NCBI GenBank assembly: GCA_963457535.1
Contig: OY734803.1
Coordinates: forward strand, 248,001-312,000
Origin: JAHRAW01 sp028066695
GTDB lineage: Bacteria > Pseudomonadota > Gammaproteobacteria > Arenicellales > Poriferihabitantaceae
Reading direction: 5' to 3'
Length of the DNA stretch: 64,000 nt
Below, piece by piece: positions 26,767 to 35,769 of the stretch. Within the stretch, counting starts at the first letter, position 1. Every line of letters begins with the position of its first letter. Made by a program: the position numbers and the translations under genes. Below the pieces are notes generated by a model that was not told the origin of the DNA, ran no database searches, and was given only the letters and a program-made list of their open reading frames with translations.

Positions 26767-28260
26767 TCAGTCCAGCCCGCCGACGCACAAATATTTCATC
26801 TCCAAATATTCGGCGATGCCGTGGCGCGAGCCCTCGCGCCCGATGCCGGACTGCTTGACCCCGCCGAAAGGCGCCTCGGCGGTGGAGAGGATGCCGGTGT
26901 TGATGCCGACCATGCCGTAATCCAGCGCCTCGGCGACGCGCCAGGCGCGCGCCAAATCGCGGCTGTAAAAATACGAGGCGAGGCCGAATTCGGTGGCGTT
27001 CGCCATTTCTATCACCGCAGCCTCGTCGTCAAAGCGAAACAGCGGCGCGAGCGGCCCGAAAGTCTCCTCGCGCGCGACTTTCATCTGCGCGGTCGCTCCG
27101 GTCAGGATGGTCGGCTGAAAATATCCGCCGCCGAGTTCGTGCCGGCCGCCGCCGAGCGCGACTTTCGCGCCGTGCCGCAACGCGTCGGCAATGTGTTCCT
27201 CCACTTTCGCCACCGCGGCCTGGTCAATCAGCGGGCCCTGCGCGACGCCGTCTTCGCGCCCGTCTCCGACGCGCATCTTCGCCACGGCTTCGGTCATTTT
27301 TTCGGCGAACGCGTCATAGACGCCGCTTTGCACATAGATGCGGTTGCTGCACACGCAGGTCTGCCCGCCGTTGCGGTATTTGGAGAGAATCGCGCCGGCG
27401 ACCGCGGCGTCAATATCGGCGTCGTCAAACACGATGAAAGGCGCGTTGCCGCCGAGTTCCAGCGAGACTTTGATGATGGAGTCGGCGCATTGGCGCATCA
27501 GCAGGCGGCCGATTTCGGTGGAGCCGGTGAAACTCAGGTGGCGCACCAGCGGGTTGGAGGTCATTTCCGCGCCGATTTCGCGCTCGTCGCCGGTGACCAC
27601 ATTGAACACGCCGTCGGGTACGCCGGCCTGCCGCGCCAATTCGCACAGCGCCAGCGCCGACAGCGGCGTCTGCGGCGCCGGCTTGACCACCACCGCGCAA
27701 CCGGCGGCCATCGCCGGCCCGGCCTTGCGCGTAATCATCGCCGACGGGAAATTCCACGGCGTGATCGCCACGCACACGCCGACCGGCTGCTTCAGCACCA
27801 GCAGCCGCTTGTCGGCCTGGTGCTGCGGAATGGTCTCGCCGTAGACGCGCTTGGCCTCCTCGGCGAACCACTCCAAAAACGAGGCCGCATAGGTGATTTC
27901 GCCGCGCGATTCCGCCAGCGGCTTGCCCTGCTCCAGCGTCATCAGCAGCGCCAGATCCTCCTGATTTTCCAGCATCAGGTCGTGCCAGCGGCGCAAAATC
28001 GCGGCGCGCTCTTTCGCCAGCAACTCGCGCCAGCCAATCTGCGCTGCATGCGCGGCTTCAATCGCGCGGCGCGTCTCAGCGGCGCCCATGTGCGGCACAC
28101 GCGCCAAATGCGCGCCATCGGCCGGATTGACCACATCCATGGTCGCGCCGCCGTCGGCGTCGCGCCACTCGCCGCCGATGTAGCCCTGCGCGCGCAGCAG
28201 CGCCGGATTGCGAAACGCGCCAGCGTCAAGCGCGGCGGCGGGCGGACGAATGTCGTTCAT
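26767..28260 (-). CDS. gabD: Succinate-semialdehyde dehydrogenase (NAD(P)+)
   Basis: An aldehyde dehydrogenase that oxidises succinate semialdehyde to succinate, or a close relative. It has PWNFPSAMITRKAGPAMAAGC, the SFTGSTEIGRLLM glycine motif, the catalytic glutamate in VSLELGGNAPFIVFDDAD and the catalytic cysteine in NGGQTCVCSNR. The protein is 497 residues and clearly in the GabD branch (LEQGKPLAE, FLEWFAEEAKRVYGE). It lies downstream of purA on the same strand, with only the four-unit repeat between them and no visible Shine-Dalgarno. Confidence 0.9.
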   Translation of the reverse strand: MNDIRPPAAALDAGAFRNPALLRAQGYIGGEWRDADGGATMDVVNPADGAHLARVPHMGAAETRRAIEAAHAAQIGWRELLAKERAAILRRWHDLMLENQEDLALLMTLEQGKPLAESRGEITYAASFLEWFAEEAKRVYGETIPQHQADKRLLVLKQPVGVCVAITPWNFPSAMITRKAGPAMAAGCAVVVKPAPQTPLSALALCELARQAGVPDGVFNVVTGDEREIGAEMTSNPLVRHLSFTGSTEIGRLLMRQCADSIIKVSLELGGNAPFIVFDDADIDAAVAGAILSKYRNGGQTCVCSNRIYVQSGVYDAFAEKMTEAVAKMRVGDGREDGVAQGPLIDQAAVAKVEEHIADALRHGAKVALGGGRHELGGGYFQPTILTGATAQMKVAREETFGPLAPLFRFDDEAAVIEMANATEFGLASYFYSRDLARAWRVAEALDYGMVGINTGILSTAEAPFGGVKQSGIGREGSRHGIAEYLEMKYLCVGGLD

Positions 28261-28300
28261 GCGGGATTAGGCGGGATTAGCCGGGATTAGGTGGGATTAT
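28261..28300. repeat. Four tandem 10-bp units between purA and gabD
   Basis: The unit reads (g/c)(c/t)GGGATTA(g/t) and occurs four times at 28261, 28271, 28281 and 28291. The last unit contains the purA stop codon, and the first touches the gabD start codon. The whole purA-gabD spacer is therefore this repeat. Confidence 0.85.
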
Positions 28301-29586
28301 GCGGGTGCAAACGGATGCTTGACCGTGATGGTATCACTGCGCTCGGCGCCGGTGGAAACGATATCCACCGGCAGTTCGCAGAGTTCCGAGACGCGCTCCA
28401 GATAGCGCCGGGCGTTTTCCGGCAGTTTTTCCAATTCACGGATGCCGCCGCTCGGCTGCGCCCAGCCGTCCAACTCCTCATAGACCGGCTCGCATTCGGC
28501 GAGCGCCTCGGCGCCGTAGGGCGGCAATTCCAAGTTCGCGCCGCGGTGGCGGTAGGCGGTGCAGATTTTGATCGTGTCCAGCCCGTCCAACACATCCAGT
28601 TTGGTCATGCCGAGCGCGCTCAGCCCGCAGACCTGCCGGCAGCGGCGCAGCGCGACCGCGTCAAACCAGCCGCAGCGGCGGGGGCGGCCGGTGGTCGCGC
28701 CGAATTCCGCGCCGCGCTCGCCGAGCAATTCGCCGGTCTGGTCGTGCAATTCGGTCGGCATCGGCCCCGCGCCGACCCGGGTCGCGTAGGCCTTGGAGAC
28801 GCCGAGCACATAGTCCAAATCCAGCGGCCCGATGCCGGCGCCGGCCGCGGCCGCGGCCGCGGTGGTGTTGGACGAGGTGACGAACGGATAGGTGCCATGG
28901 TCAATGTCCAGCAGCATGCCCTGCGCGCCTTCAAACAGCACCGATTTGTTTTGCGCGCGCAACTCGCACAACTTCGCCGAGACATCCCCGATCAATTCGG
29001 CGACATGTTCGGCCTGCCCGAGGGTTTGCTCCAGCGCGTCCTCATAGGCGACCGGCTCGGCCTCGTAAAAATCGCGCAATGCGCGGTTGTGATAGTCGCA
29101 GAGTTCCTTCAGGCGCGCGGCGAAATGTTTCGGGCGCAAGATATCGCCGACGCGCAGTGCGCGGCGCGCGGCTTTGTCCTCGTAGGCCGGCCCGATGCCG
29201 CGCCCGGTGGTGCCGATTGCCGAGGGACCGCGCTCGCGCGCGGCGTCCAGCGCGGCGTGATGCGGCAGTATCAGCGGGCATGCCGGGCTGACCAGCAGCC
29301 GCGCGCGCAGGTCCGCGCCCTGCTCTTCCATTTCGCCGATTTCCTTCAGCAACTGCCCGATATGCACGACCACGCCGTTTCCTATCAGGCATTCCACCCC
29401 GCCGCGCAGCGCGCCCGACGGCAGCAAATGCAGCACGGTTTTTTGCCCACCCACGACCAGCGTATGCCCGGCGTTGTGGCCGCCCTGAAAGCGCGCCACC
29501 GCGTCGGCGCGCTCGGTCAAAAGGTCAACGATTTTGCCCTTGCCCTCGTCGCCCCATTGCGCGCCGAGAATCACCACATTCGGCAT
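28297..29586 (-). CDS. purA: Adenylosuccinate synthetase
   Basis: Joins IMP and aspartate with GTP to make adenylosuccinate, the AMP branch from IMP (guaB serves the GMP branch). Motifs: the P-loop-like VVILGAQWGDEGKGKIVDLL at the N-terminus, GGHNAGHT, TGRGIGPAYEDKAAR and GRPRRCGWFDAVALR. 429 residues, normal. It follows hflC at 65 bases; the hflK-hflC-purA neighbourhood is classical in gammaproteobacteria. Confidence 0.97.
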   Translation of the reverse strand: MPNVVILGAQWGDEGKGKIVDLLTERADAVARFQGGHNAGHTLVVGGQKTVLHLLPSGALRGGVECLIGNGVVVHIGQLLKEIGEMEEQGADLRARLLVSPACPLILPHHAALDAARERGPSAIGTTGRGIGPAYEDKAARRALRVGDILRPKHFAARLKELCDYHNRALRDFYEAEPVAYEDALEQTLGQAEHVAELIGDVSAKLCELRAQNKSVLFEGAQGMLLDIDHGTYPFVTSSNTTAAAAAAGAGIGPLDLDYVLGVSKAYATRVGAGPMPTELHDQTGELLGERGAEFGATTGRPRRCGWFDAVALRRCRQVCGLSALGMTKLDVLDGLDTIKICTAYRHRGANLELPPYGAEALAECEPVYEELDGWAQPSGGIRELEKLPENARRYLERVSELCELPVDIVSTGAERSDTITVKHPFAPA

Positions 29587-29651
29587 GTTTTGCCTCCGTC
29601 AGCGCGTCACAAAAAAACGGCGCGGCGCATAAAAAGCGCCGGCCGCCGCGG

Positions 29652-30530
29652 TCAGTTGCCCGATCCGGCCTGCGACTGCTTGAAATAGCGGAAGAAATCC
29701 GAGGTCGGGTCAATGACCATCAGGTTGTCCGGGCTGTTAAACGCCTGTTTATAGGCGTTCAAACTGCGGTAGAGGTTGTAGAACTCGCGGTCGCGGCGGT
29801 AGGCGCGGGCGTAGATTTCGGTGGCCGACGCGTCGCCTTCGCCGCGCAGGCGCTGCCCGTCGCGCTCGGCGTTCGCCAGCATGATCTGCCGGCGGCGGTC
29901 GGCTTCGGCGCGAATTTTTTCGGCTTCCTCCTCGCCCTGCGCGCGCAACTCCTTGGCGACGCGCTCGCGCTCGGCGTTCATGCGGTCATACACGCGCTCG
30001 CTGATCGCCGGGTCCAGGTCCACCCGCTTCAGGCGGACATCAATGATTTCAATGCCGAGGCTGGCCGCGTCCTCATCCATCGCCAGGCGCACCAGGTCCA
30101 TGATCTCGGTGCGGTCGCCGGAGATCACCTCCTGCACGCTGCGCTGCCCGAATTCCTTGCGCAAACTGTCATTGACGCGCTGCGACAGGCGCGAGCGCGC
30201 GTTTGCCTGGCGCCCCTGCAGCCGCGTGTAATACTGGTGCACGTCGCGGATGCGCCACTTGACGAAGGAATCCACCACCAGGTTTTTCTTTTCGCCGGTC
30301 AGGTAGAGTTCCGGGTCGGCGTCCATGGTCTGCACGCGGCTATCAAAATACTGCACGTTGTTGATGAACGGAATCTTGAAGTGCAGGCCCGGCGCAATGT
30401 CGGATTTGACGATCTCGCCGAATTTGAAGACGATGGCTTTTTCGCGCTCGTCTACGAAAAACACCGAGGCCGACAGCAGCGCGGCGCTGATCGCCGCGAA
30501 GATCAGGAAAATCGCGCCCTTAGTTTTCAT
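29652..30530 (-). CDS. hflC: Modulator of FtsH protease, HflC
   Basis: A band-7/SPFH protein anchored by an N-terminal transmembrane helix (about residues 5-24), with the SPFH domain in the periplasm. With HflK it forms a cage around FtsH and restrains its proteolysis. The segments FFVDEREKAIVFKFGEIV and IGIEIIDVRLKRVDLDPAISERVYDRMNAERERVA are characteristic. 292 residues. Its ATG directly abuts the hflK stop codon. Confidence 0.95.
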   Translation of the reverse strand: MKTKGAIFLIFAAISAALLSASVFFVDEREKAIVFKFGEIVKSDIAPGLHFKIPFINNVQYFDSRVQTMDADPELYLTGEKKNLVVDSFVKWRIRDVHQYYTRLQGRQANARSRLSQRVNDSLRKEFGQRSVQEVISGDRTEIMDLVRLAMDEDAASLGIEIIDVRLKRVDLDPAISERVYDRMNAERERVAKELRAQGEEEAEKIRAEADRRRQIMLANAERDGQRLRGEGDASATEIYARAYRRDREFYNLYRSLNAYKQAFNSPDNLMVIDPTSDFFRYFKQSQAGSGN

Positions 30531-31811
30531 TTAATTGCTCCCGCTGCGGCTGCTGCGCGCGTTGTTGCGGTCCGAGGCGCGGCCGGTCGCGCTGAACCCT
30601 TCAATGGCCGAGGGCGGAACCGCGCCCGCGCCACTGTCGTGCGGCAGTCCGCGCGCCACCGCTTCGGCGCGGTTGCGCAGCAACTGGTCCAGCGGCAAAT
30701 ACATCACGCTGTTGCCGCTCTTTTGGTCGATCATCATCTTGCTGGAGTTCCCGAGCACCTGCTCCATCGCCTCCAAATACAGGCGGTCGCGGGTTACCGC
30801 CGGCGCTTTCGCGTATTCGGCCAGCACCTGCTCAAAACGCGCGGCCTCGCCCTCGGCCTGCGCCACGGTGGCTTCGCGGTAGGCCTCGGCCTCCTGCAGA
30901 ATTCGCGCGGCAAAACCGCGCGCCTTCGGGATGATGTCGTTGGCGTATGCCTGCGCCAGGTTTTTGATGCGCTCCTCGTCCTCGCGCGCGCGCACCACGT
31001 CGTCAAACGCGTTTTTCACCTGTTGCGGCGGCTGCGCGTTTTGCATCTCCACGGTGCGCACATTGATGCCGGTCTTGTAGCGGTCCAAGATGCGCTGCAC
31101 CAGCGATTTGGTCTCGGCGGCGAGTTGCGCGCGCCCTTCGGTGATGGCGAAATCCATGGTGCTGCGCCCGACGATTTCGCGCACCGCGCTTTCGGTCGCC
31201 TGGCGCACCGTGGTCTCGGCCATGCTGCGCTGGGTGAATTCGCTCACATTGAACAGCAGGTCGGTCGGGTCCTTGATGTCGTATTGCACCGCGAACTGCA
31301 CATCAATGATGTTTTCGTCCTGGGTCAGCATCAGCGCCTCGCGCGGCACCGAGGTCAGCGTGCTCGCGCCTTTGCGGTAGCCGACTTCCACGGTGTTGAC
31401 GGTCTGCGTGTTGATGATCTCCACCTCCTCAATCGGCGCCGGAATGTGCCAGTGCAGCCCGGCGTCCTTGGTCTCCTGGTATTTGCCGAAGCGCAATTCA
31501 ATCGCCTGCTCGCCCTGGTCCACGGTGTAGACGCCGCTGAACAGCCAGAAACCGATGACCGCCAGCGCGATCAGGCCGAGCATGCCGCCGCCGGGCAACC
31601 CGAAGCCGCGTCCGCCGCCGTCTCCGTCGCGTCCGCCACCGCCGCCGCGACGCCCGCCCAACAGCGCCTCAACGCGGTTTTTCAGTTCGCGGAAAATTTC
31701 GTCCAGGTCGGGCGGCGCGTTGCGGCGTTGCCGGCGCGACCACGGATCGCGGTCGTCGGGGCCGCCGGGCCCGCCATTGGGGCCGCTCGAATCGGGTTGT
31801 TTCCAGGGCAT
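30531..31811 (-). CDS. hflK: Modulator of FtsH protease, HflK
   Basis: HflC's partner, an SPFH protein with a glycine-rich cytoplasmic N-terminus (PNGGPGGPDDRDP, then a run of glycines), one transmembrane helix (about 80-100) and the SPFH domain (SGVYTVDQGEQAIELRFGKY). The C-terminus is disordered. I start it at the ATG at 31,811 (MPWKQPDSSGPNG), which matches HflK proteins; the frame continues upstream to 31,883 without sense. Confidence 0.94.
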   Translation of the reverse strand: MPWKQPDSSGPNGGPGGPDDRDPWSRRQRRNAPPDLDEIFRELKNRVEALLGGRRGGGGGRDGDGGGRGFGLPGGGMLGLIALAVIGFWLFSGVYTVDQGEQAIELRFGKYQETKDAGLHWHIPAPIEEVEIINTQTVNTVEVGYRKGASTLTSVPREALMLTQDENIIDVQFAVQYDIKDPTDLLFNVSEFTQRSMAETTVRQATESAVREIVGRSTMDFAITEGRAQLAAETKSLVQRILDRYKTGINVRTVEMQNAQPPQQVKNAFDDVVRAREDEERIKNLAQAYANDIIPKARGFAARILQEAEAYREATVAQAEGEAARFEQVLAEYAKAPAVTRDRLYLEAMEQVLGNSSKMMIDQKSGNSVMYLPLDQLLRNRAEAVARGLPHDSGAGAVPPSAIEGFSATGRASDRNNARSSRSGSN

Positions 31812-31948
31812 GAAGGAATCCGGGTGGATGTTGGGAGGGGGCGAGATCATACCACAGCGCGCGTTTTGAAATGCCGCGGGCAAGCGCGCATGCGCGCGAC
31901 CGGCGGCAACCGCGCCGGCGCGCGCTGATTTGCGGGAGAACGGGGAAC

Positions 31949-31994
31949 GCGCCCGCGCGAACCGGCCGTGATTTTGCCGGCTCGCCGCGGGCGC
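31949..31994. terminator. Long imperfect hairpin between glnA and hflK
   Basis: Arms at 31949-31965 and 31977-31994 pair over about 16 bases with one bulge and one mismatch around an 11-base loop. It lies six bases beyond the glnA stop. There is no T-run, so it could be an mRNA 3'-end stabiliser or a factor-dependent stop rather than a classical terminator. Confidence 0.45.
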
Positions 31995-31999
31995 GCGGA

Positions 32000-33406
32000 T
32001 CAGACCCCGTAATACATGTCAAACTCGCACGGGTGCGTTTCCATGCGCAGACGGGTGACCTCGGTCATCTTCATCGCGATGTAGCCGTCGATCATGTCGT
32101 CGCTCATCACCCCGCCCGCTTTCAGGAACTCGCGGTCTTTGTCAAGCGCTTCCAGCGCGACATCCAGGCCCGGCGCAACCGTCGGAATCTTCTTCAGTTG
32201 CTCTTCCGGCAGGGTGTACAGGTCGTGGTCGCTCGGCTTGCCCGGATCAATCTTGTTCTGGATGCCGTCCAAGCCGGCCATCAGCAGCGCGGCGAACGCG
32301 AAATACGGGTTCGCCGACGAGTCCGGGAAGCGCGCCTCAATGCGCCGCCCTTTCGGGTTCGCCGAATGCGGAATGCGGCAGGACACCGAGCGGTTGCGCG
32401 CCGAGTAGGCAAGTTGAATCGGCGCCTCAAAGCCCGGCACCAGACGCTTGTAACTGTTGGTGCTGGCGTTGGTGAAGGCGTTGAGCGCGCGCGCGTGGCG
32501 GAAGATGCCGCCGATGTAATACAGCGCTTCCTGGCTCAGGTTGCCGTATTCCTTGCCGTCAAAGATGTTCTTGCCGCCCTTGAAGATGGACTGGTTGACA
32601 TGCAGCCCGTTGCCGTTGTCGCCGACTATCGGCTTCGGCATGAAGGTCGCGGTCAGCCCGTGGTTGTGCGCGACATTGTGCACCACATATTTCAGGATCT
32701 GCACTTCGTCCGCCTTTTTCACCATGGTATTGAAGCCGGTGCCGATTTCGGCCTGCCCGGCGGTGCCCACTTCGTGGTTGTGCGCCTCGGTGACGACGCC
32801 CATGTCGTTGAGGAGCAGGCACATCACCCCGCGCACATCCGCCTGGCTGTCGGTCGGCGGTGACTGGAAATAACCGCCCTTGACGCGCGGGCGATGGCCG
32901 GTGTTTCCCTCTTCGTAGTCTTTGGCGCTGTTCCAGGCGGCTTCGCTGGAATCCACCTCGTAAAAGGCGCTGCCCATCTCGCCGCCCCACATCACCGAAT
33001 CAAAGATGAAGAACTCGCTTTCGGGGCCGAAGTAGGCCTGGTCGCCGACGCCGCTGGAGGAAAGATACTCCTCCGCCTTCTTGGCGACCGAGCGCGGGTC
33101 GCGCTCATAGGGTTTCATGTCCGGATGGACCACATCGCAGCGGAAGTTGACCGTGTTTTCCTGGTAGAACGGGTCCACCACCGCGGACGCGGCGTCGGGA
33201 ATCAAAAGCATGTCGGAGTCGTTGATGCCCCTCCAACCTGCGATGGACGAACCGTCAAACGGCTTGCCCTCCTTAAAAACTTTCTCGTCCATCGCCGCTA
33301 CCGGAAAGGTATTGTGCCGCTCCTTGCCGACCGTGTCGGTAAAGCGGAAATCGACGAATTTGGCTTCGCTCTCGCGAATGAGTTTCATGGCGTCTGATGC
33401 GGACAT
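32000..33406 (-). CDS. glnA: Glutamine synthetase, type I
   Basis: Makes glutamine from glutamate, ammonia and ATP, and forms dodecamers. Typical motifs are FDGSSIAGWRGINDSDM, YFGPESEFFIFDSV, the NGLHVNQSIFK region, NPYFAFAALLMAGLDGI and DLYTLPEEQ. The tyrosine in the last is the adenylylation site of the GlnE-regulated type. I start it at the ATG at 33,406 (MSASDAMKLI), which has GAGGT about ten bases upstream, giving 468 residues. The longer frame is not coding. No sigma-54 promoter with correct spacing was found upstream. Confidence 0.97.
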   Translation of the reverse strand: MSASDAMKLIRESEAKFVDFRFTDTVGKERHNTFPVAAMDEKVFKEGKPFDGSSIAGWRGINDSDMLLIPDAASAVVDPFYQENTVNFRCDVVHPDMKPYERDPRSVAKKAEEYLSSSGVGDQAYFGPESEFFIFDSVMWGGEMGSAFYEVDSSEAAWNSAKDYEEGNTGHRPRVKGGYFQSPPTDSQADVRGVMCLLLNDMGVVTEAHNHEVGTAGQAEIGTGFNTMVKKADEVQILKYVVHNVAHNHGLTATFMPKPIVGDNGNGLHVNQSIFKGGKNIFDGKEYGNLSQEALYYIGGIFRHARALNAFTNASTNSYKRLVPGFEAPIQLAYSARNRSVSCRIPHSANPKGRRIEARFPDSSANPYFAFAALLMAGLDGIQNKIDPGKPSDHDLYTLPEEQLKKIPTVAPGLDVALEALDKDREFLKAGGVMSDDMIDGYIAMKMTEVTRLRMETHPCEFDMYYGV

Positions 33407-33546
33407 TGTTGTTGACCTCGGTTGTGGGGTTGTGGTGGTGAAATTGGCGGGAAATTCAACGGCAAAACGGGCTGCCGCGCGGCGGGCGAACCGCCCCGCC
33501 GCCGCTCGCGGAGTGTAGCACATACCATATTTCGCGCGGAAAGTGC

Positions 33547-33552
33547 TATACT
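33547..33552 (+). promoter_or_regulatory. Extended -10 promoter of the SnoaL-like/SulP operon
   Basis: TATACT preceded by TGC is an extended -10 element, about 46 bases before the ATG at 33,598. The 191-base gap shared with divergent glnA also holds a possible minus-strand TGC-TACACT for glnA around 33,515-33,525. Confidence 0.5.
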
Positions 33553-33597
33553 GCGCGCCGCAATCTGCCATTTTGCCACAAATTTCGCATATTGTTA

Positions 33598-34017
33598 ATG
33601 AGCATGAATCCGCCCGCTTCCGCCGCAAAAAATGCCGCCGCGCGCCGCGAAAATGCGCCGCGGGAAAATCTGGACAAATGGTTTGGCGCGATGCAAAGCG
33701 GCGCGCCGGAGGCGCTGGCCGCGCTTTACGACGAGGCCGCGACCTTTCTGCCGACGCTTTCCGCGGAATGCAAGCGCGGCAGGGCCGAGACCGACGAATA
33801 TTTTGATTACCTCCTGAAAATCTACAACCGCTGCGAGATTGTGGAGGAAAATGTGCAGTGGCTCGACGACGACACCTATCTGCATTCGGGCTTTTATGAC
33901 TTTTGCCACATTGACGGCTCGCGCACGCCGGCGCGCTTCACTTTCATCTGGGAGCACGACGGCGGCCGCTGGCGCATCATCCACCATCACTCCTCGCTGA
34001 AACCGGGGGCGGCATGA
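33598..34017 (+). CDS. SnoaL-like (CaMKII-association-type) domain protein
   Basis: A small protein of about 137-139 residues with the NTF2-like fold. Typical signs are LDKWFGAMQSGAPEALAALYDEAATFLPTLS near the start, a central DEYFDYLLK helix, and a beta end reading TFIWEHDGGRWRIIHHHSS, which closely matches the CaMKII association-domain family. No catalytic residues can be assigned. Its stop overlaps the SulP start (ATGA), so the two are translationally coupled and probably act together. Confidence 0.8.
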   Translation: MSMNPPASAAKNAAARRENAPRENLDKWFGAMQSGAPEALAALYDEAATFLPTLSAECKRGRAETDEYFDYLLKIYNRCEIVEENVQWLDDDTYLHSGFYDFCHIDGSRTPARFTFIWEHDGGRWRIIHHHSSLKPGAA

Positions 34018-35762
34018 GCAGCAAGGCGGCCATCGCCAAGCGCAAGAAACGCCAGCGCACCATCTTCTTCCGCCGCGCGCGAAACGCGCTGCTCACCTTG
34101 CGCGGCGACATCTTCGGCGGCTGCACCGCCGCGGTGGTGGCGCTGCCGCTTTGCATCGCATTCGGCGTGACTTCCGGGCTGGGTCCGATCGCCGGCCTCT
34201 ACGGCTCCATCGGCGTCGGTTTTTTCGCCGCGCTTTGCGGCGGCTCGCGCGTGCAGATTTCAGGACCCACCGGTCCGATGGCGATCGTCATGGCCGCGAT
34301 CCTCACCCAATACGGCGGCAATGCCGCCAACATCTTCGCCATCGTCATGCTGGCCGGCGCGTTCCAACTGGTGATCGGCTGGGCCGGCATCGGCCGCTAC
34401 ATCGCCTACATGCCCTATTCGGTGGTCTCCGGTTTCATCTCGGGCATCGGCATGATCATTCTCATCGTGCAGTTCCTGCCGGCCATCGGCGCGCCGGCCG
34501 GCGGCGGCCCGATGGCAACGCTGAGCAAAGTCCCCGACGCGCTGGTCAACCTAATGAACGAGCCGGCCGCCTTCAGCGTGCTGCTGCTGACCGGCATGAC
34601 GCTGGCGATCAGCGTGTATTGGCCGAGGTGGCTGCGCGGCCTGCTGCCGGCGCCGCTCGCCGGGCTGGTCATCGGCACCGGCGTGGTCATCTTTTTGCAG
34701 GACGCCGCCGGCAACAAATGGCTGGACATGATTCGCTCGTTCAGCGGAATCGCGGCGCTCATGAACGCGCCGACCATCGGCGAAGTCCCGACCGGGCTGC
34801 CGAAGTTGTATCTCGGGGAGATTCTGGGGGTGCTGACGCCGAGCCGGATCATTGACCTGATGCGCCCGGCGGTGCTGCTTGCCGTCCTGTCCTCCATTGA
34901 GAGTTTGCTGACCGCGCTGGTCGCCGATTCGGTCACGCGCACGCGCCACAATTCCGACAAGGAATTGCGCGGCCAGGGCATCGGCAACATGTTCTCCGGA
35001 CTGATCGGCGGCCTGCCCGGCGCCGGCGCGACCACGCGCACCGTGGTCAACGCGCGCGCCGGCAGCAGCACGCGCCTGTCCGGCATGATTCATTCCACGG
35101 TGCTGCTCGGCATCGTGCTCGGCTTCGGCGAATTGGCCGGGCGCATTCCGCTGGCGGTGCTCGCCGGCATCCTGCTGAAAATCGGCTGGGACGGCATTGA
35201 CTGGCGCTATGTGCTGCACATTCGCGCGCTGCCGCGCGGCCAGGTCATCGTCATGCTGACCACGCTGATCTTGACCGTGTTCGTGGACCTGGTCTCGGCC
35301 GTGGTGGTCGGCGTGGTCATCGCTACCTTCGTCACCGCCGAGTGGATGGAGAAGGAAGAGGTGAGCAACCTCAACGCGAAGTTCCTGCGGCGCGGGCGGA
35401 TTTCGGTGGTCTCGCTCACCGGCAGTTATTCGCACGCCTCGGCGCGCGAGATGGTGTCCATCGTCAGCGCCGAAATTGAACTGCGCCGCGTGCTGGTGTT
35501 TGACCTCACCGAGACCACGCACATGGACACCAGCAACATTTTCGCGGTGGAGGAAATCATCACCACCGCGGTGGAAAAGGAAACCGAATGCGTGGTCGCG
35601 GTCAGCGAACTCACCGCCGGCTATGTGGAGGACCTGAAATTCGCCGACAAAATCGGCGCATCCAACATCAAGAGCAGCCGCGCCGCGGCGATTCGCTACG
35701 CCGGCGAAATCGCCGCGCGGCGGCGCACGCCGACCAAGATCAAGTTGATGGAGGATGCGTAG
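34014..35762 (+). CDS. SulP-family anion transporter with STAS domain
   Basis: A 582-residue inner-membrane transporter. The N-terminus GGCTAAVVALPLCIAFGVTSGLGPIAGLYGS and SGPTGPMAIV are SulP hallmarks, followed by about eleven to twelve helices to residue ~440. A C-terminal STAS domain (about 455-560, VVSLTGSYSHASAREMV ... VFDLTETTHMDTSNIFAVEE) follows. Members carry sulfate, bicarbonate or other anions, and the substrate cannot be read from sequence. In a sulfur oxidiser either sulfate or bicarbonate would make sense. It is coupled to the SnoaL-like gene. Confidence 0.88.
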   Translation: MSSKAAIAKRKKRQRTIFFRRARNALLTLRGDIFGGCTAAVVALPLCIAFGVTSGLGPIAGLYGSIGVGFFAALCGGSRVQISGPTGPMAIVMAAILTQYGGNAANIFAIVMLAGAFQLVIGWAGIGRYIAYMPYSVVSGFISGIGMIILIVQFLPAIGAPAGGGPMATLSKVPDALVNLMNEPAAFSVLLLTGMTLAISVYWPRWLRGLLPAPLAGLVIGTGVVIFLQDAAGNKWLDMIRSFSGIAALMNAPTIGEVPTGLPKLYLGEILGVLTPSRIIDLMRPAVLLAVLSSIESLLTALVADSVTRTRHNSDKELRGQGIGNMFSGLIGGLPGAGATTRTVVNARAGSSTRLSGMIHSTVLLGIVLGFGELAGRIPLAVLAGILLKIGWDGIDWRYVLHIRALPRGQVIVMLTTLILTVFVDLVSAVVVGVVIATFVTAEWMEKEEVSNLNAKFLRRGRISVVSLTGSYSHASAREMVSIVSAEIELRRVLVFDLTETTHMDTSNIFAVEEIITTAVEKETECVVAVSELTAGYVEDLKFADKIGASNIKSSRAAAIRYAGEIAARRRTPTKIKLMEDA

Positions 35763-35769
35763 CGCCCTC

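Noticed and set aside
33520..33600. Sigma-54 promoter for glnA (TGGC...TTGC-like bases)
   Set aside because: The GG and GC dinucleotides are 6, 7 or 14 bases apart, not the required 10.
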